Shown here: positions 28,611 through 37,197 of the stretch, piece by piece
Layout: the number at the start of each line of letters is the position of its first letter
Position numbering within the stretch: position 1 is the first letter of the stretch
Notes under the pieces: model-generated
What the model was told of the DNA's origin: nothing
Seen by the model: only the letters and a program-made list of their open reading frames with translations
Database searches by the model: none
Made by a program: the position numbers and the translations under genes
From: JAPORK01 sp026710285
GTDB lineage: Bacteria > Pseudomonadota > Gammaproteobacteria > Pseudomonadales > Endozoicomonadaceae
Direction of reading: 5' to 3'
Assembly: GCA_965201045.1 (NCBI GenBank)
Contig: OZ241746.1
Location: 2,604,001 to 2,668,000, forward strand
DNA: 64,000 nt

Positions 28611-29021
28611 ATGGAAACAATCACAAAAAATTTTATGTTGAGTATATTCATTTTAACCATGGTATTACCTGTTTTTGCAAAACATAAACATTCGATCACA
28701 GATTTAGTAAAAATCCATGTAGATGTAATGAAAAGCAAACTTATTGCCCCGCATTCTTATTCTTTATATTGCAAGAGTGGTAAACATACAATCTGTCAGT
28801 CTCAGTTTTCTCATAGAATAGTAATTAATTATACTAACTATATACCATGGATGTGTAATAATTTTAATTTAATCTTTTTAATACAACAAAAAAACTATCA
28901 GAAAACTTTTCATATGTATGATCCTGAAATTAATGTTAACATTGAGACTGCTCAATTTACTTCTGTATTTAATGCAAATGTACAGCTGGGTGAAAAGGTG
29001 TGTAAACTACTTGAACCCTAA
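28611..29021 (+). CDS. Small secreted hypothetical protein
   Basis: 136 residues, not recognised. A signal peptide (MLSIFILTMVLPVFA) is followed by a basic KHKHS, the same short pattern (KHKKHS) that follows the signal peptide of the Asp-box protein at 34898. Four Cys residues in the mature part (LYCKSGKHTICQSQ, WMCNNF, KVCKLL) could form two disulfides. The ribosome site is weak. There is no operon partner. Confidence 0.55.
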   Translation: METITKNFMLSIFILTMVLPVFAKHKHSITDLVKIHVDVMKSKLIAPHSYSLYCKSGKHTICQSQFSHRIVINYTNYIPWMCNNFNLIFLIQQKNYQKTFHMYDPEINVNIETAQFTSVFNANVQLGEKVCKLLEP

Positions 29022-29074
29022 ATAGATTATTTTTACAATAATCAGATGTAGCTTTCGGTGAATGTCTGATCTGT

Positions 29075-29253
29075 TCAAATCGGATAACTTTCATTTATTT
29101 GGAAGTGGTCTTTTATAGAATTGCAAAAATCCGTACATATCATACTATCATAGCCGTTTTTATTTTCAGTGTTTTTTAAATCTTCCAAAATCTTCATTGC
29201 CTTTTCAATTTTTTTGAAGACTCTAGTAATTGTTTTGTTAAATATTTAGTCAT
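29075..29253 (-). pseudogene. Small ORF broken in a poly-A run
   Basis: The frame MTKYLTKQLLESSKK stops shortly after a run of seven A. Adding one A would join it to KIEKAMKILEDLKNTENKN and on to HFQINESYPI and a stop, giving about 60 residues. The coherent amphipathic composition across the shift suggests a recently broken small gene. No homologue is recognised and the start has no proper ribosome site. Confidence 0.3.
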
Positions 29254-29320
29254 CCCTTAAAAATACACTTTAACCCAAATAACCAATACCGGTATATAAA
29301 ACTCAGTAATCGTAAATGAG

Positions 29321-29343
29321 AATGTACACGTTTTGTGTACATT
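29321..29343 (-). terminator. trpC: Hairpin directly after trpC
   Basis: AATGTACAC and GTGTACATT form a perfect 9-bp stem with a 5-base loop, 2 bases beyond the trpC stop codon. A T-run is lacking, so it may act as a 3'-end stabiliser rather than an intrinsic terminator. Confidence 0.5.
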
Positions 29344-29345
29344 AC

Positions 29346-30149
29346 TTAAAGATATCCTTTAAAAAAACTGGTTACTTTTTCGCCGGGATTCTCTGCTCTC
29401 ATGAAGCTTTCTCCGATAAGAAAAGCCTTAACTCCATTTTGAAACATCGCCACAACATCCTCTTTTTTACTGATACCACTTTCAGTAATCACCAGACGTT
29501 TATCAGGGATATGTGGAAGCAGATCATAGGTTGTCTCCAGCGTTGTTTCAAAAGTATGAAGATTGCGATTATTAATGCCTGTCATCCCCTCTTTTAAAGG
29601 GAGTGCGGTTTCCAGCTCTTCTTTATTATGGACTTCAACCAAAACATCTAAGCCGGTTTCTGTTGCAGTATGAAAAAGATCTTCCAGCTGATTTTTTTCA
29701 AGCGCAGCAACAATAAGTAAAATGCAATCTGCACCTAATGCTCTGGATTGATATACCTGATACGGGCTGATAATAAAATCCTTGCGTAATACAGGTAAAG
29801 CACAACTTTTTTTTGCTTCCTGCAGATAATCAATACTACCCTGAAAAAAATTCACATCAGTCAGTACAGATAGGCAGGTGGCTCCTCCTTCCTCATAACT
29901 GGCTGCTAAACTGGCAGGATGAAAGTCAGGGCGAATCAGCCCTTTACTTGGCGAGGCTTTTTTTATTTCTGCAATAATACCTGCTTTATTTGCGTTAACC
30001 TGTGTAGTAATCTTCTGTTTGAAACCCCGCACTTCTTCGCTGTCGGCTGCACGGGAACGCAGTTCATTTAATGGTGTTTTATATGATTGATGAGCAAGTT
30101 CTTCTTTTTTAACACTGAGTATTTTGGTTAAGATAGTAGGTTGATTCAT
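29346..30149 (-). CDS. trpC: Indole-3-glycerol phosphate synthase
   Basis: 267 residues, the monofunctional length (not fused to TrpF as in E. coli). TrpC closes the ring of CdRP to indole-3-glycerol phosphate in tryptophan synthesis. (beta/alpha)8-barrel signatures are present: IAEIKKASPSKG near residue 60, LSVLTD, LRKDFI (catalytic Lys), LLIVAAL, LVEVHN, GINNRNL and ITESGI. The start codon overlaps the trpD stop by 4 bases (ATGA), indicating translational coupling. Last gene of trpEGDC; trpF, trpB and trpA are not in the window, as in Pseudomonas-type split pathways. Confidence 0.95.
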   Translation of the reverse strand: MNQPTILTKILSVKKEELAHQSYKTPLNELRSRAADSEEVRGFKQKITTQVNANKAGIIAEIKKASPSKGLIRPDFHPASLAASYEEGGATCLSVLTDVNFFQGSIDYLQEAKKSCALPVLRKDFIISPYQVYQSRALGADCILLIVAALEKNQLEDLFHTATETGLDVLVEVHNKEELETALPLKEGMTGINNRNLHTFETTLETTYDLLPHIPDKRLVITESGISKKEDVVAMFQNGVKAFLIGESFMRAENPGEKVTSFFKGYL

Positions 30150-31195
30150 TTCTTGTTTTCCTGCTCCGGCAGTGAGCCTAACTGTTGAGATAGTTTAGCC
30201 AGTTTCTGTAATAATGTGGCTGCTGAACCACTGTGTACGACTTCTTTCGCCAGGTTGATTCCTTCCTTTAAAGAAGCAGCCGTGCCGGCAACATAAAGCG
30301 CAGCTCCTGCATTGAGCATCAGCATATCAGCTGCCTTCTGATGACCACCTGTTAAAGCCTGTTGAACCAGTGTCAGAGAAGTTGTTGGGCTATTCACAAT
30401 CAAGCCCTGAAGATCAGTGTGTTGTATGCCATAATCAGCAGGATCCAGCATATAATCACGGATATGCCCGTTATGACTCTCAACCACGAAAGTTTTTTTA
30501 ACCGGACTGATTTCATCCAGACCATCTTCAGAGTGCACAACCATGACATGGCAGCTTCCAAGCTTAGTTAGTACTTCGGCTACAACACGGCATAAACTCT
30601 TTTCATAAACTCCAATCAAATGGCGTCTTGCGTTGGCAGGGTTGGTGAGTGGACCGAGTAAATTCATAAATGTTCTGAATCCCAGTAATTTACGAACTTC
30701 ACCCACATGACGCATGGCTGAATGGTAGCAGGGTGCAAACATAAAACCTATATTGAGTTCTTCAATGCATTGTTTCACCTGTTCCGCATTGAGTTTGATA
30801 TTAACACCTGCCTCCATTAGTAAATTAGCGCTACCACTTTGACTGGAAAAACTAACATTGCCGTGTTTAGCTACCTTTGCACCGGCTGCTGCACAGATAA
30901 ATGCTGATGCCGTTGAAACATTAAAGAGGTTGGCGCCATCCCCTCCGGTGCCAACAACATCGATAATATCAGGATCATCTATTTGTACACAGGTTCTGAG
31001 AGAACGCATGACTTTTGCCGCAGCTATTATTTCATCTACGGTTTCTCCTTTCATATGCATACCGGTAAGAAATGCAGCGATTCTGACCGGCGGCACCTGA
31101 CCCGTCATCATTTCCCACATTATTTTTTCCATTATTTCAGTGCTGAAATTTTTTTTGTGTAAAAGTTGTAACAGCCCTTCCTGCATGATATTCAA
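30146..31195 (-). CDS. trpD: Anthranilate phosphoribosyltransferase
   Basis: 349 residues, the normal monofunctional TrpD length. It transfers phosphoribose from PRPP to anthranilate. The GTGGD PRPP loop (DVVGTGGDGANLFNVST), KHGNVSFSSQSGSANLL and RTFMNLLGPLTNPA blocks are intact. The start at TTG 31195 is supported by AAGGA 9 bases upstream; the in-frame ATG at 31186 would leave an 18-base gap. It overlaps trpC by 4 bases and follows trpG by about 38 bases. Confidence 0.95.
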   Translation of the reverse strand: MNIMQEGLLQLLHKKNFSTEIMEKIMWEMMTGQVPPVRIAAFLTGMHMKGETVDEIIAAAKVMRSLRTCVQIDDPDIIDVVGTGGDGANLFNVSTASAFICAAAGAKVAKHGNVSFSSQSGSANLLMEAGVNIKLNAEQVKQCIEELNIGFMFAPCYHSAMRHVGEVRKLLGFRTFMNLLGPLTNPANARRHLIGVYEKSLCRVVAEVLTKLGSCHVMVVHSEDGLDEISPVKKTFVVESHNGHIRDYMLDPADYGIQHTDLQGLIVNSPTTSLTLVQQALTGGHQKAADMLMLNAGAALYVAGTAASLKEGINLAKEVVHSGSAATLLQKLAKLSQQLGSLPEQENKK

Positions 31196-31233
31196 TGGAG
31201 TATTTCCTTCTTATTATTTAAATAAAAACTAAA

Positions 31234-31812
31234 CTACAGACGCATAAAGTTAGCAAAGAGACTGTGTCCGTGCTCAGTCAGTATTGATTCTGGGTGAAAC
31301 TGTACACCTTCTATGTGTGTTGAACGGTGTCTCAGCCCCATAATTTCATCAATTTCATTGTCTTCGTTATATGTCCATGCAGTCATTTCAAGGCAGTCAG
31401 GTAAAGTCTCTTTTTCTACCACCAGAGAGTGGTAACGTGTTGCAATAAAAGGATTTTTTATTCCAGCAAAGACACCCTGACCATTATGATAAATTGCCGA
31501 TGTTTTGCCATGCATAACTTTTTTAGCCCGAATAATCCGACCATCAAAAACCTGCCCTATGCACTGGTGACCAAGACAGACACCAAGCAGTGGAATTTTT
31601 TTATAAAAATGACGAATAATATCCATAGATATACCTGCTTCATTTGGCGTGCAGGGACCCGGAGAAATGACAATGTATTCAGGATTCATCATGCTGAGGG
31701 AGGCAATATTGGTTTCGTTATTGCGCAAAACAGTAACGTCTGCGCCCAACTCCCGAAAATACTGCACAATGTTGTAAGTAAAAGAGTCGTAATTATCGAT
31801 AACAATTAACAT
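31234..31812 (-). CDS. trpG: Anthranilate synthase component II (glutamine amidotransferase)
   Basis: 192 residues from the ATG at 31812 (MLIVIDNYDSFTYNIVQYF), the canonical start; an upstream in-frame ATG would add 18 non-conserved residues overlapping trpE. It supplies ammonia from glutamine to TrpE. Class I amidotransferase triad: Cys in LGVCLGHQCIGQ, His and Glu in GVQFHPESI. The SPGPCTPNEAG oxyanion/ligand loop is present. It follows trpE by 19 bases. Confidence 0.95.
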   Translation of the reverse strand: MLIVIDNYDSFTYNIVQYFRELGADVTVLRNNETNIASLSMMNPEYIVISPGPCTPNEAGISMDIIRHFYKKIPLLGVCLGHQCIGQVFDGRIIRAKKVMHGKTSAIYHNGQGVFAGIKNPFIATRYHSLVVEKETLPDCLEMTAWTYNEDNEIDEIMGLRHRSTHIEGVQFHPESILTEHGHSLFANFMRL

Positions 31813-31831
31813 GATTGTACTCTGATTGATT

Positions 31832-33328
31832 TCAAAATTCTTGCTGTGCTCTGGACAGTGCATCAAAAATAGCTCTGCTTTTATTCATTGTTTCTTCCCA
31901 TTCGGTAGCAGGATCAGAATCATGAACAATGCCTGCACCCGCTTGATTATACAGCTTTCCATCTTTTATTACTGCTGTACGCAGTGCAAGCGCCATATCC
32001 ATATTACCGTTCCAACTTAAATAGCCAATAGCACCGCCATAAATACCCCGTTTGACCGGTTCAAGTTCATCAATAATTTCCATAGCTCTGATTTTAGGTG
32101 CACCGCTTAATGTCCCTGCGGGTAGTATTGAAACAAGTACATCAAGCGGGTTAAGTCCTGCTTTGAGCTTTCCGACAATCGTTGATGATATATGCATTAC
32201 ATGTGAATAATGTTCTGTTACCATTTGTTCAGTTACTTTAACGCTACCGGTTTCAGCGATACGACCCACATCGTTTCTGCCAAGATCAATTAACATCAGA
32301 TGTTCTGCAATTTCTTTTGGATCATTTAAAAGGTCTTTTTCCAGCGCGCTGTCTTCAGCTGCATCTTTTCCTCTGCGTCGAGTTCCTGCCAGAGGTCGCA
32401 CCATAATTTCTCCATTTTCAAGACGACACAGCGTTTCAGGTGAGGAGCCTACAATATAAAAATCTTTTAAGTTCATAAAAGACATATAAGGTGATGGGTT
32501 CGATGCTCTTAGTGCCCGGTAAATATTTATTGGTTCTCCTGAAAAATCAACACTCATACGATGTGAAGAGACTACCTGCATAATATCCCCTGCAACGGTA
32601 TAATCTTTTATTTTTTTTACTGCACATTCATAAGCATTGCGGGGCATAGAATAGTTAATCTGCTGTGATAACAAGTCTTGCCCGGTCTGTCGGGATAGTG
32701 ATTGTGAGTAGTATCCCTGTTCTTTTGGTGCTAAGGCGCTGTTTAACAGATCAATCCAGTGATTTAGTTTGGCTTCACCGTTGGTCAGCGCCTCTTTTTT
32801 ACCAGGATCAATAAACGTGACCAGTTTGGTGGTACCCGACAGATTATCAAATATAACAAAATTGTCTGACAGCATGAGTAAAATATCCGGAACATTAAGC
32901 TCATCTTTTGGTTTTGTTTTCCACAGGTGGGTCTCTGTATAACGGACTGTATCATAACCAAAATAACCAACCAAGCCACCATTGAAAAAGGATGTATCCG
33001 GTAAATCAGCCACTTTAAACTGTTTTATATATTGATGAATTGCCTGTAATGGATTTTGAACCTCACACTTTTTTACTATTTTTCCACCGGTTTCATGAAT
33101 CATTGTATAACCATAAAATTTTATAACCTCTGTACAGTCCAGACCGATCAGTGAGTAACGACCCCATTTGTTATCTCTTTCAACAGATTCCAGCAGATAG
33201 GAATAAGTGTGATTTGCCAGTTTAAGGTAAGCAGAAAGCGGGGTTTCAAGATCACACAGTATTTCCCGGGCGAGAGGTACACGATTATAACCCTGTGCAG
33301 AGAGGCTTTCTATTTCTTTGAGTGTCAT
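31832..33328 (-). CDS. trpE: Anthranilate synthase component I
   Basis: 498 residues. It converts chorismate plus ammonia to anthranilate. The tryptophan feedback site LLES (YSYLLESVERDNKWGRYS, near residue 45) is intact, as are the chorismate-binding blocks: NPSPYMSF, SSPETLCR, RPLAGTRRRG, IDLGRNDVGRI, LSGAPKIRAMEIID and GIYGGAIGYLSWNG. GGAA lies about 7 bases before the ATG. First gene of trpEGDC. I found no leader peptide rich in Trp upstream, so regulation by attenuation is not supported. Confidence 0.96.
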   Translation of the reverse strand: MTLKEIESLSAQGYNRVPLAREILCDLETPLSAYLKLANHTYSYLLESVERDNKWGRYSLIGLDCTEVIKFYGYTMIHETGGKIVKKCEVQNPLQAIHQYIKQFKVADLPDTSFFNGGLVGYFGYDTVRYTETHLWKTKPKDELNVPDILLMLSDNFVIFDNLSGTTKLVTFIDPGKKEALTNGEAKLNHWIDLLNSALAPKEQGYYSQSLSRQTGQDLLSQQINYSMPRNAYECAVKKIKDYTVAGDIMQVVSSHRMSVDFSGEPINIYRALRASNPSPYMSFMNLKDFYIVGSSPETLCRLENGEIMVRPLAGTRRRGKDAAEDSALEKDLLNDPKEIAEHLMLIDLGRNDVGRIAETGSVKVTEQMVTEHYSHVMHISSTIVGKLKAGLNPLDVLVSILPAGTLSGAPKIRAMEIIDELEPVKRGIYGGAIGYLSWNGNMDMALALRTAVIKDGKLYNQAGAGIVHDSDPATEWEETMNKSRAIFDALSRAQQEF

Positions 33329-33759
33329 AAAAGTTCCGGTTGTTTATAATTAAAAAAAGTTATTATAGTTGTAAATACAGGATATAAAAAATATCTGGCA
33401 ATACTCAAGGTTTATCTGTTGATAACATTTCTGGTTTGGGAAATATAGCATGAATGCTATAATTCTGTTTTCAGGACAGCTTTGCAGGAAGGTTAATAGT
33501 ATCGATTATTAAAAAAGGGGTACTTATCGTCTTACGATTATTAAAACAATCAGGATTAATTTTATACAGCCTACCGAATAAAAACTATATAATACAATAA
33601 CTTATATGTTTAAAACTTTTTTAAGTATTAAGATTTTGTACGCGATAAAAAGCCCCAGTTTTAACCTGTCTTTTATACACAAATTCCCAGCAAAAATTTC
33701 AAATAAACGCAGCAGAGTGAGTACAGGCAGATTCAGATAATTTCAATACTTCTCTATCT

Positions 33760-33788
33760 GCTGGTTGAGCTTGTCGAAGCCTGGATGG
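33760..33788 (+). repeat. Fragment of the dispersed GAGCTTGTCGAAG repeat
   Basis: CTGGTTGAGCTTGTCGAAG followed by CCTGGATGG matches the left arm of the repeats at 42852 and 47568. The right arm is absent here. Confidence 0.6.
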
Positions 33789-33794
33789 AAGGCT

Positions 33795-33975
33795 GCAGCT
33801 TTAACTTCTCCCGGACTTTGGCTGATGCGCCGGGACACGGCGTTTGTGTAAAGAGTTCCTCTGTAGCAAAACCTGTCGGTCCAGGTGCTACAGCGAAAGG
33901 TGTTGAGGATTCTCAACATGGGTTGCAAGAAGCCCCCACTACAACCGCTCTTGCGGTTTAGTGGTGGGAGTGTGT
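33795..33975 (+). mobile_element. IS200/IS605-type right end with tnpB 3' remnant
   Basis: GAAGCCCCCACTACAACCGC, loop TCTT, GCGGTTTAGTGGTGGG, then AGTGTGTCA is the hairpin-plus-GTGTCA right end typical of IS605-group elements (stem about 33935-33968). The frame before it reads GHGVCVKSSSVAKPVGPGAT through HGLQEAPTTTALAV, the usual degenerate C-terminal tail of TnpB. The nuclease domain and left end are missing. In intact elements this region is also the 3' scaffold of the TnpB guide RNA. Confidence 0.65.
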
Positions 33976-34013
33976 CACCAATAAATTCTTTGAAATAAAT
34001 AACTCAAAAAAGC

Positions 34014-34378
34014 ATCTGATCTTTTGGTGGTGACAAACTCCAGTAGTAGTCTTTTACTTTGGTGCCATGGTAAGTCTCATCATCATCATTTCTTAAGTAT
34101 AAAATAAGATGACTACCCGCTTTTTCACCATTCATCCAGCTAAATTTATCATCAACTGATGTTGAGGGTATTTTTGTCAAATTTTATTATCATTGCATCC
34201 TTTCCAGATCCTTTTATCTTAGGTATCACAATGCCTCGACCCTTATTAATACAGCCCGGGGAAATCATACATGCTGTGACTTTTAATTATAATTTTATCA
34301 CGATGAAACTTATGAATAGCACTGCAACCATGCCAATAAAATATAAAAGACATTTCGCTTTTAGTGGTATTATATAGA
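34014..34378 (-). pseudogene. Decayed small gene, function unknown
   Basis: Two frames together give a coherent protein: KGRGIVIPKIKGSGKDAMI continues to DKNTLNIS and then, after a shift near 34160, SVDDKFSWMNGEKAGSHLIL and HGTKVKDYYWSLSPPKD to a stop at 34014. A hydrophobic segment (FIGMVAVLFISFIVI) lies upstream, interrupted by a stop. It reads like a short signal-bearing protein destroyed by frameshifts. No homologue is recognised. Confidence 0.35.
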
Positions 34379-34515
34379 TCAATACTCCGGACAGTTTTCA
34401 AAAATCTACTATGAGTTAAACTGTAAGCTATTGATTTTTAACGATATTTTTACAACAAAATAAAAAATAAATCCTTTTTAAATCAACAACTTACAAAAAT
34501 TGTCCGAAGTGTTGA
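34379..34515. repeat. MITE-like element with imperfect inverted ends
   Basis: TCAATACTCCGGACAGTTTT at the left is an imperfect inverted match to AAAAATTGTCCGAAGTGTTGA at the right, enclosing 137 non-coding AT-rich bases. A similar single end (CAATACTGTGGACAGTTTTT) occurs at about 62140. It fits a non-autonomous element mobilised by an IS not seen here. Confidence 0.45.
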
Positions 34516-34897
34516 TAGATTAAAAAGATTTGTTTTTGCGTGTAAATATAAAGATGATCCCGTATAAAAAAACAATATGGTAAGCAAAAACGATATTTTT
34601 TTTATTACATTGAGGATCATCATAAACACCTTATTATATTAATTATCATAAATGCTTATAACTGCAGTTTTCTCAAGTGTTGCACAATATAATTTAGCAT
34701 TTTTGGAGTTCTTGTCAAAACTGACATTTGCAGTTTTATAAAGTAATGTAATGACCTTATTTGATTCAGTTTATCTGATTTTATCTTTGAAATATCGTTG
34801 GTAGTTTCTATTATAAGTATAAGGATATTAAAATCGACTTTCGTTTGTAAACCTGCCAAAGAAATCAATTTATCAACAGAGCCTGGAATTTTAGTTT

Positions 34898-35962
34898 ATG
34901 AAAAAAATTATAATAGTTATATTTATTATAACAACATGTTATACTACTTGTGCCTTTGCCAGAAAACATAAAAAGCATTCTGCTTATGTTCCGGTATGGC
35001 AGAGCATGAATCTTGATGGTGTGAATATTTTTAATTATTTTCATGCATCCAATGGAGATGATTATGCTGTTAATAATACTAATTTTATTTATTATCATGC
35101 AAGTGGTACTAAAGCTGGATTATGGAAAAAAATAGATACCAATATCATAAAAGAAAAGTACCATTTTTATAATGATATTAGTGTACAAGCTATTTATGTT
35201 TATAAACAGATGATGTTGATTGCAATTCAGACGGCAGGACTTTTTGCCAGTTTTGATGGTGGAAAAACATGGTCCCGAACGCAAGCACAATTTTTCTTTT
35301 TTTCTGTTTATGAATCAAATATAACCGGAGTTATTGATCAGAGTTCATCTAAACTGGTTATATTTATTCAGTCAAAGGAATGTATTAAAAAAGCAGTTAT
35401 TGATCCTGTTCATCTTGATGAAATACTTAAGGCTACATGGACGAATATCTCTCCGGCAGGTAGTTCAACAGGATACAGTCATATTCAGTTTTTCAATAAC
35501 AAGATGTATACAAATAGTTTGTATGGGTTTAGTAAAGGAACCACTTTTATTTCACAAGACTATGGTAATACATGGAAGCATATTATCATCTATTCATCAG
35601 GAATACCCGCTGTATCAGGTGCCAGTGTATCACAAAATTATGTTACAGATGAAAATGTAATGTACGCGGCAACTAATTACGGCGTTTATAAATCAGAAGA
35701 TGGAATTAACTGGAAATTTATTGGTTTCAGGGGCAAGATTATAGAAGGGATCTGTATGTTGAATGGAGTTTTGTATGTTGGTATTCACAGACAAGGCATA
35801 TATAGTTCTCCTGATAACGGGCAACACTGGTTTCATGATAATAATGATGCTATTAATAAAAATAAAAATCCTGCTTTTTACATTAGGTATAAATATTTTT
35901 ATATTCACGCCTCTAAGATTATTTTATTGACTAACGTTGGTCTTTATCAGTATTCCGGATAG
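34898..35962 (+). CDS. Secreted Asp-box (BNR) protein, relative of the one at 2458
   Basis: 354 residues. The signal peptide (IIIVIFIITTCYTTCAFA) is followed by RKHKKHS. Four Asp-box-like turns are visible: FASFDGGKTW, FISQDYGNTW, YKSEDGINW and YSSPDNGQHW, in a background of beta strands. Repeats are more divergent than in the protein at 2458 and the middle region (residues 130-190) lacks them. A secreted beta-propeller of unknown ligand; a glycan- or protein-binding role is inference. GGAA lies about 10 bases before the ATG. It stands alone in the gap between the trp operon and the C2H2 gene. Confidence 0.7.
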   Translation: MKKIIIVIFIITTCYTTCAFARKHKKHSAYVPVWQSMNLDGVNIFNYFHASNGDDYAVNNTNFIYYHASGTKAGLWKKIDTNIIKEKYHFYNDISVQAIYVYKQMMLIAIQTAGLFASFDGGKTWSRTQAQFFFFSVYESNITGVIDQSSSKLVIFIQSKECIKKAVIDPVHLDEILKATWTNISPAGSSTGYSHIQFFNNKMYTNSLYGFSKGTTFISQDYGNTWKHIIIYSSGIPAVSGASVSQNYVTDENVMYAATNYGVYKSEDGINWKFIGFRGKIIEGICMLNGVLYVGIHRQGIYSSPDNGQHWFHDNNDAINKNKNPAFYIRYKYFYIHASKIILLTNVGLYQYSG

Positions 35963-36031
35963 ATACAAAATAATTCTGAAGCGTACTCTAAAACCTGTTT
36001 TAGTTGGATTAACAGGTTTTAGGGTGCAATG

Positions 36032-36727
36032 TCAAGATATCTCATCACTCAAAGAGTCTGAACAATCTGTAGAACTTGTAAAATCTGAATCTGAACCTGA
36101 ATCTGAAGAGTCAGCTTCTGCTAATTCATCAAAATACTGTTTCTGAACTTTAAGTAAGTGGCTCCATTTAACCAGGTGTGGATTTTTCGTATCAACAAAA
36201 TTTGGATAAGATATCGTTATAGTCCTTTTATCATCACCTTTGAGTTTATGTTCTTTGGCGTGAGCACCCAGATTAGCCCGTTTTTTCTTATTTTCAGGAA
36301 TCTCAAAGGGGCAGTGTAAATAATTACAACGACCATGTATTTTACGCATATTGTTAGATACCTTCATATCAGAGATCTTTTCATATGATGCAGTTGACAC
36401 TTTTTCCTCAGATGTAAAATGTGGTATATAACAGTAGGCTTCCTGTTGTGATAGCCCAATCTGTTCCACCTCTAAAGCAGAGTCTTTATATTTTTTCTGC
36501 AAAAGCTGAACAAATCTTTGATTAATTTCTTTTTCGCCAAATTCTGCAAAAATAGTTTTTACCTTTGTGGGTATTGTTCTGCTAACTTTTTGAGAAGGTT
36601 CAGCACTTACAAAATCTGTGCTTCTTCTTTTTTGACCGATTTTTACAGGATTACAGGCAGTGTTTTCCGGCTTATCAACTGAAGATGCCTGTGTGCTTCT
36701 TATCGGTAATTGTGCTCCTGGTACCAT
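36032..36727 (-). CDS. C2H2-zinc-finger-like protein, candidate nucleomodulin
   Basis: 231 residues, no signal peptide. Residues 134-160 fit a zinc finger: Cys134-x4-Cys139-x16-His156-x3-His160 (HGRCNYLHCPFEIP ... ANLGAHAKEHKL), with a basic KKKR between the pairs. Another basic patch, GQKRRST, lies near residue 32. The C-terminal tail (about 205-231) is Ser/Asp-rich (SDSGSDSDFTSSTDCSDSLS), resembling phosphorylatable or acidic tails of eukaryotic nuclear proteins. The finger spacing is slightly longer than the classical C2H2. A perfect AAGGAG lies about 7 bases upstream of the ATG. It lies downstream of RHS protein 2 on the same strand, 470 bases away. A DNA- or protein-binding role in the host is inference. 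Confidence 0.65.
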   Translation of the reverse strand: MVPGAQLPIRSTQASSVDKPENTACNPVKIGQKRRSTDFVSAEPSQKVSRTIPTKVKTIFAEFGEKEINQRFVQLLQKKYKDSALEVEQIGLSQQEAYCYIPHFTSEEKVSTASYEKISDMKVSNNMRKIHGRCNYLHCPFEIPENKKKRANLGAHAKEHKLKGDDKRTITISYPNFVDTKNPHLVKWSHLLKVQKQYFDELAEADSSDSGSDSDFTSSTDCSDSLSDEIS

Positions 36728-37027
36728 GATGTCTCCTTCGTCAGTAAATTGTCATTGTTAATAGATTTAAAAAACTATATAGCGCATGCTTCAAGTTGAT
36801 TGATGAACTTCACTTTATCATCAGATGCAGATTTTTTATCTGTTGTTTTGAGTGTTAAATACCGAGATTGTTGCATGAAAAATAAACAGTTGTGTTATGT
36901 TTGCTTACAGAGTGATTGGTTTTCTCGGGAATTACTGAGGTGTGGTCTACTTTCCTGAGTCGTTTTAAAGCGATATCCTTTATATTAATTTATCTGAACT
37001 GTGCTGATTACAATTGCCTACACTAAA

Positions 37028-37047
37028 TATACTTCATATGAAGTATA
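37028..37047. promoter_or_regulatory. Perfect 20-bp palindrome
   Basis: TATACTTCATATGAAGTATA is a perfect 10+10 palindrome, 300 bases upstream of the C2H2 gene, with a further AAGTATAG 20 bases on. It could be an operator for a dimeric regulator. No such regulator is seen in the window. Confidence 0.4.
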
Positions 37048-37197
37048 GTTGTTTTTGAAGCTGGAAGTATAGCTATCAAAATTTTTATACTATACGGTTT
37101 TTGTCTTTCTTTTTGGATAATTTATTTTGTGTCGTTTCTTTCTTTTAATTGTAATACCATCATTAGTATTGCATCATGTCCCTATGTATAAAACATA

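Noticed and set aside
33329..33700. Trp attenuator or leader peptide upstream of trpE
   Set aside because: No Trp-rich short frame or terminator/antiterminator pair could be found; only a direct repeat of CGATTATTAAAA.
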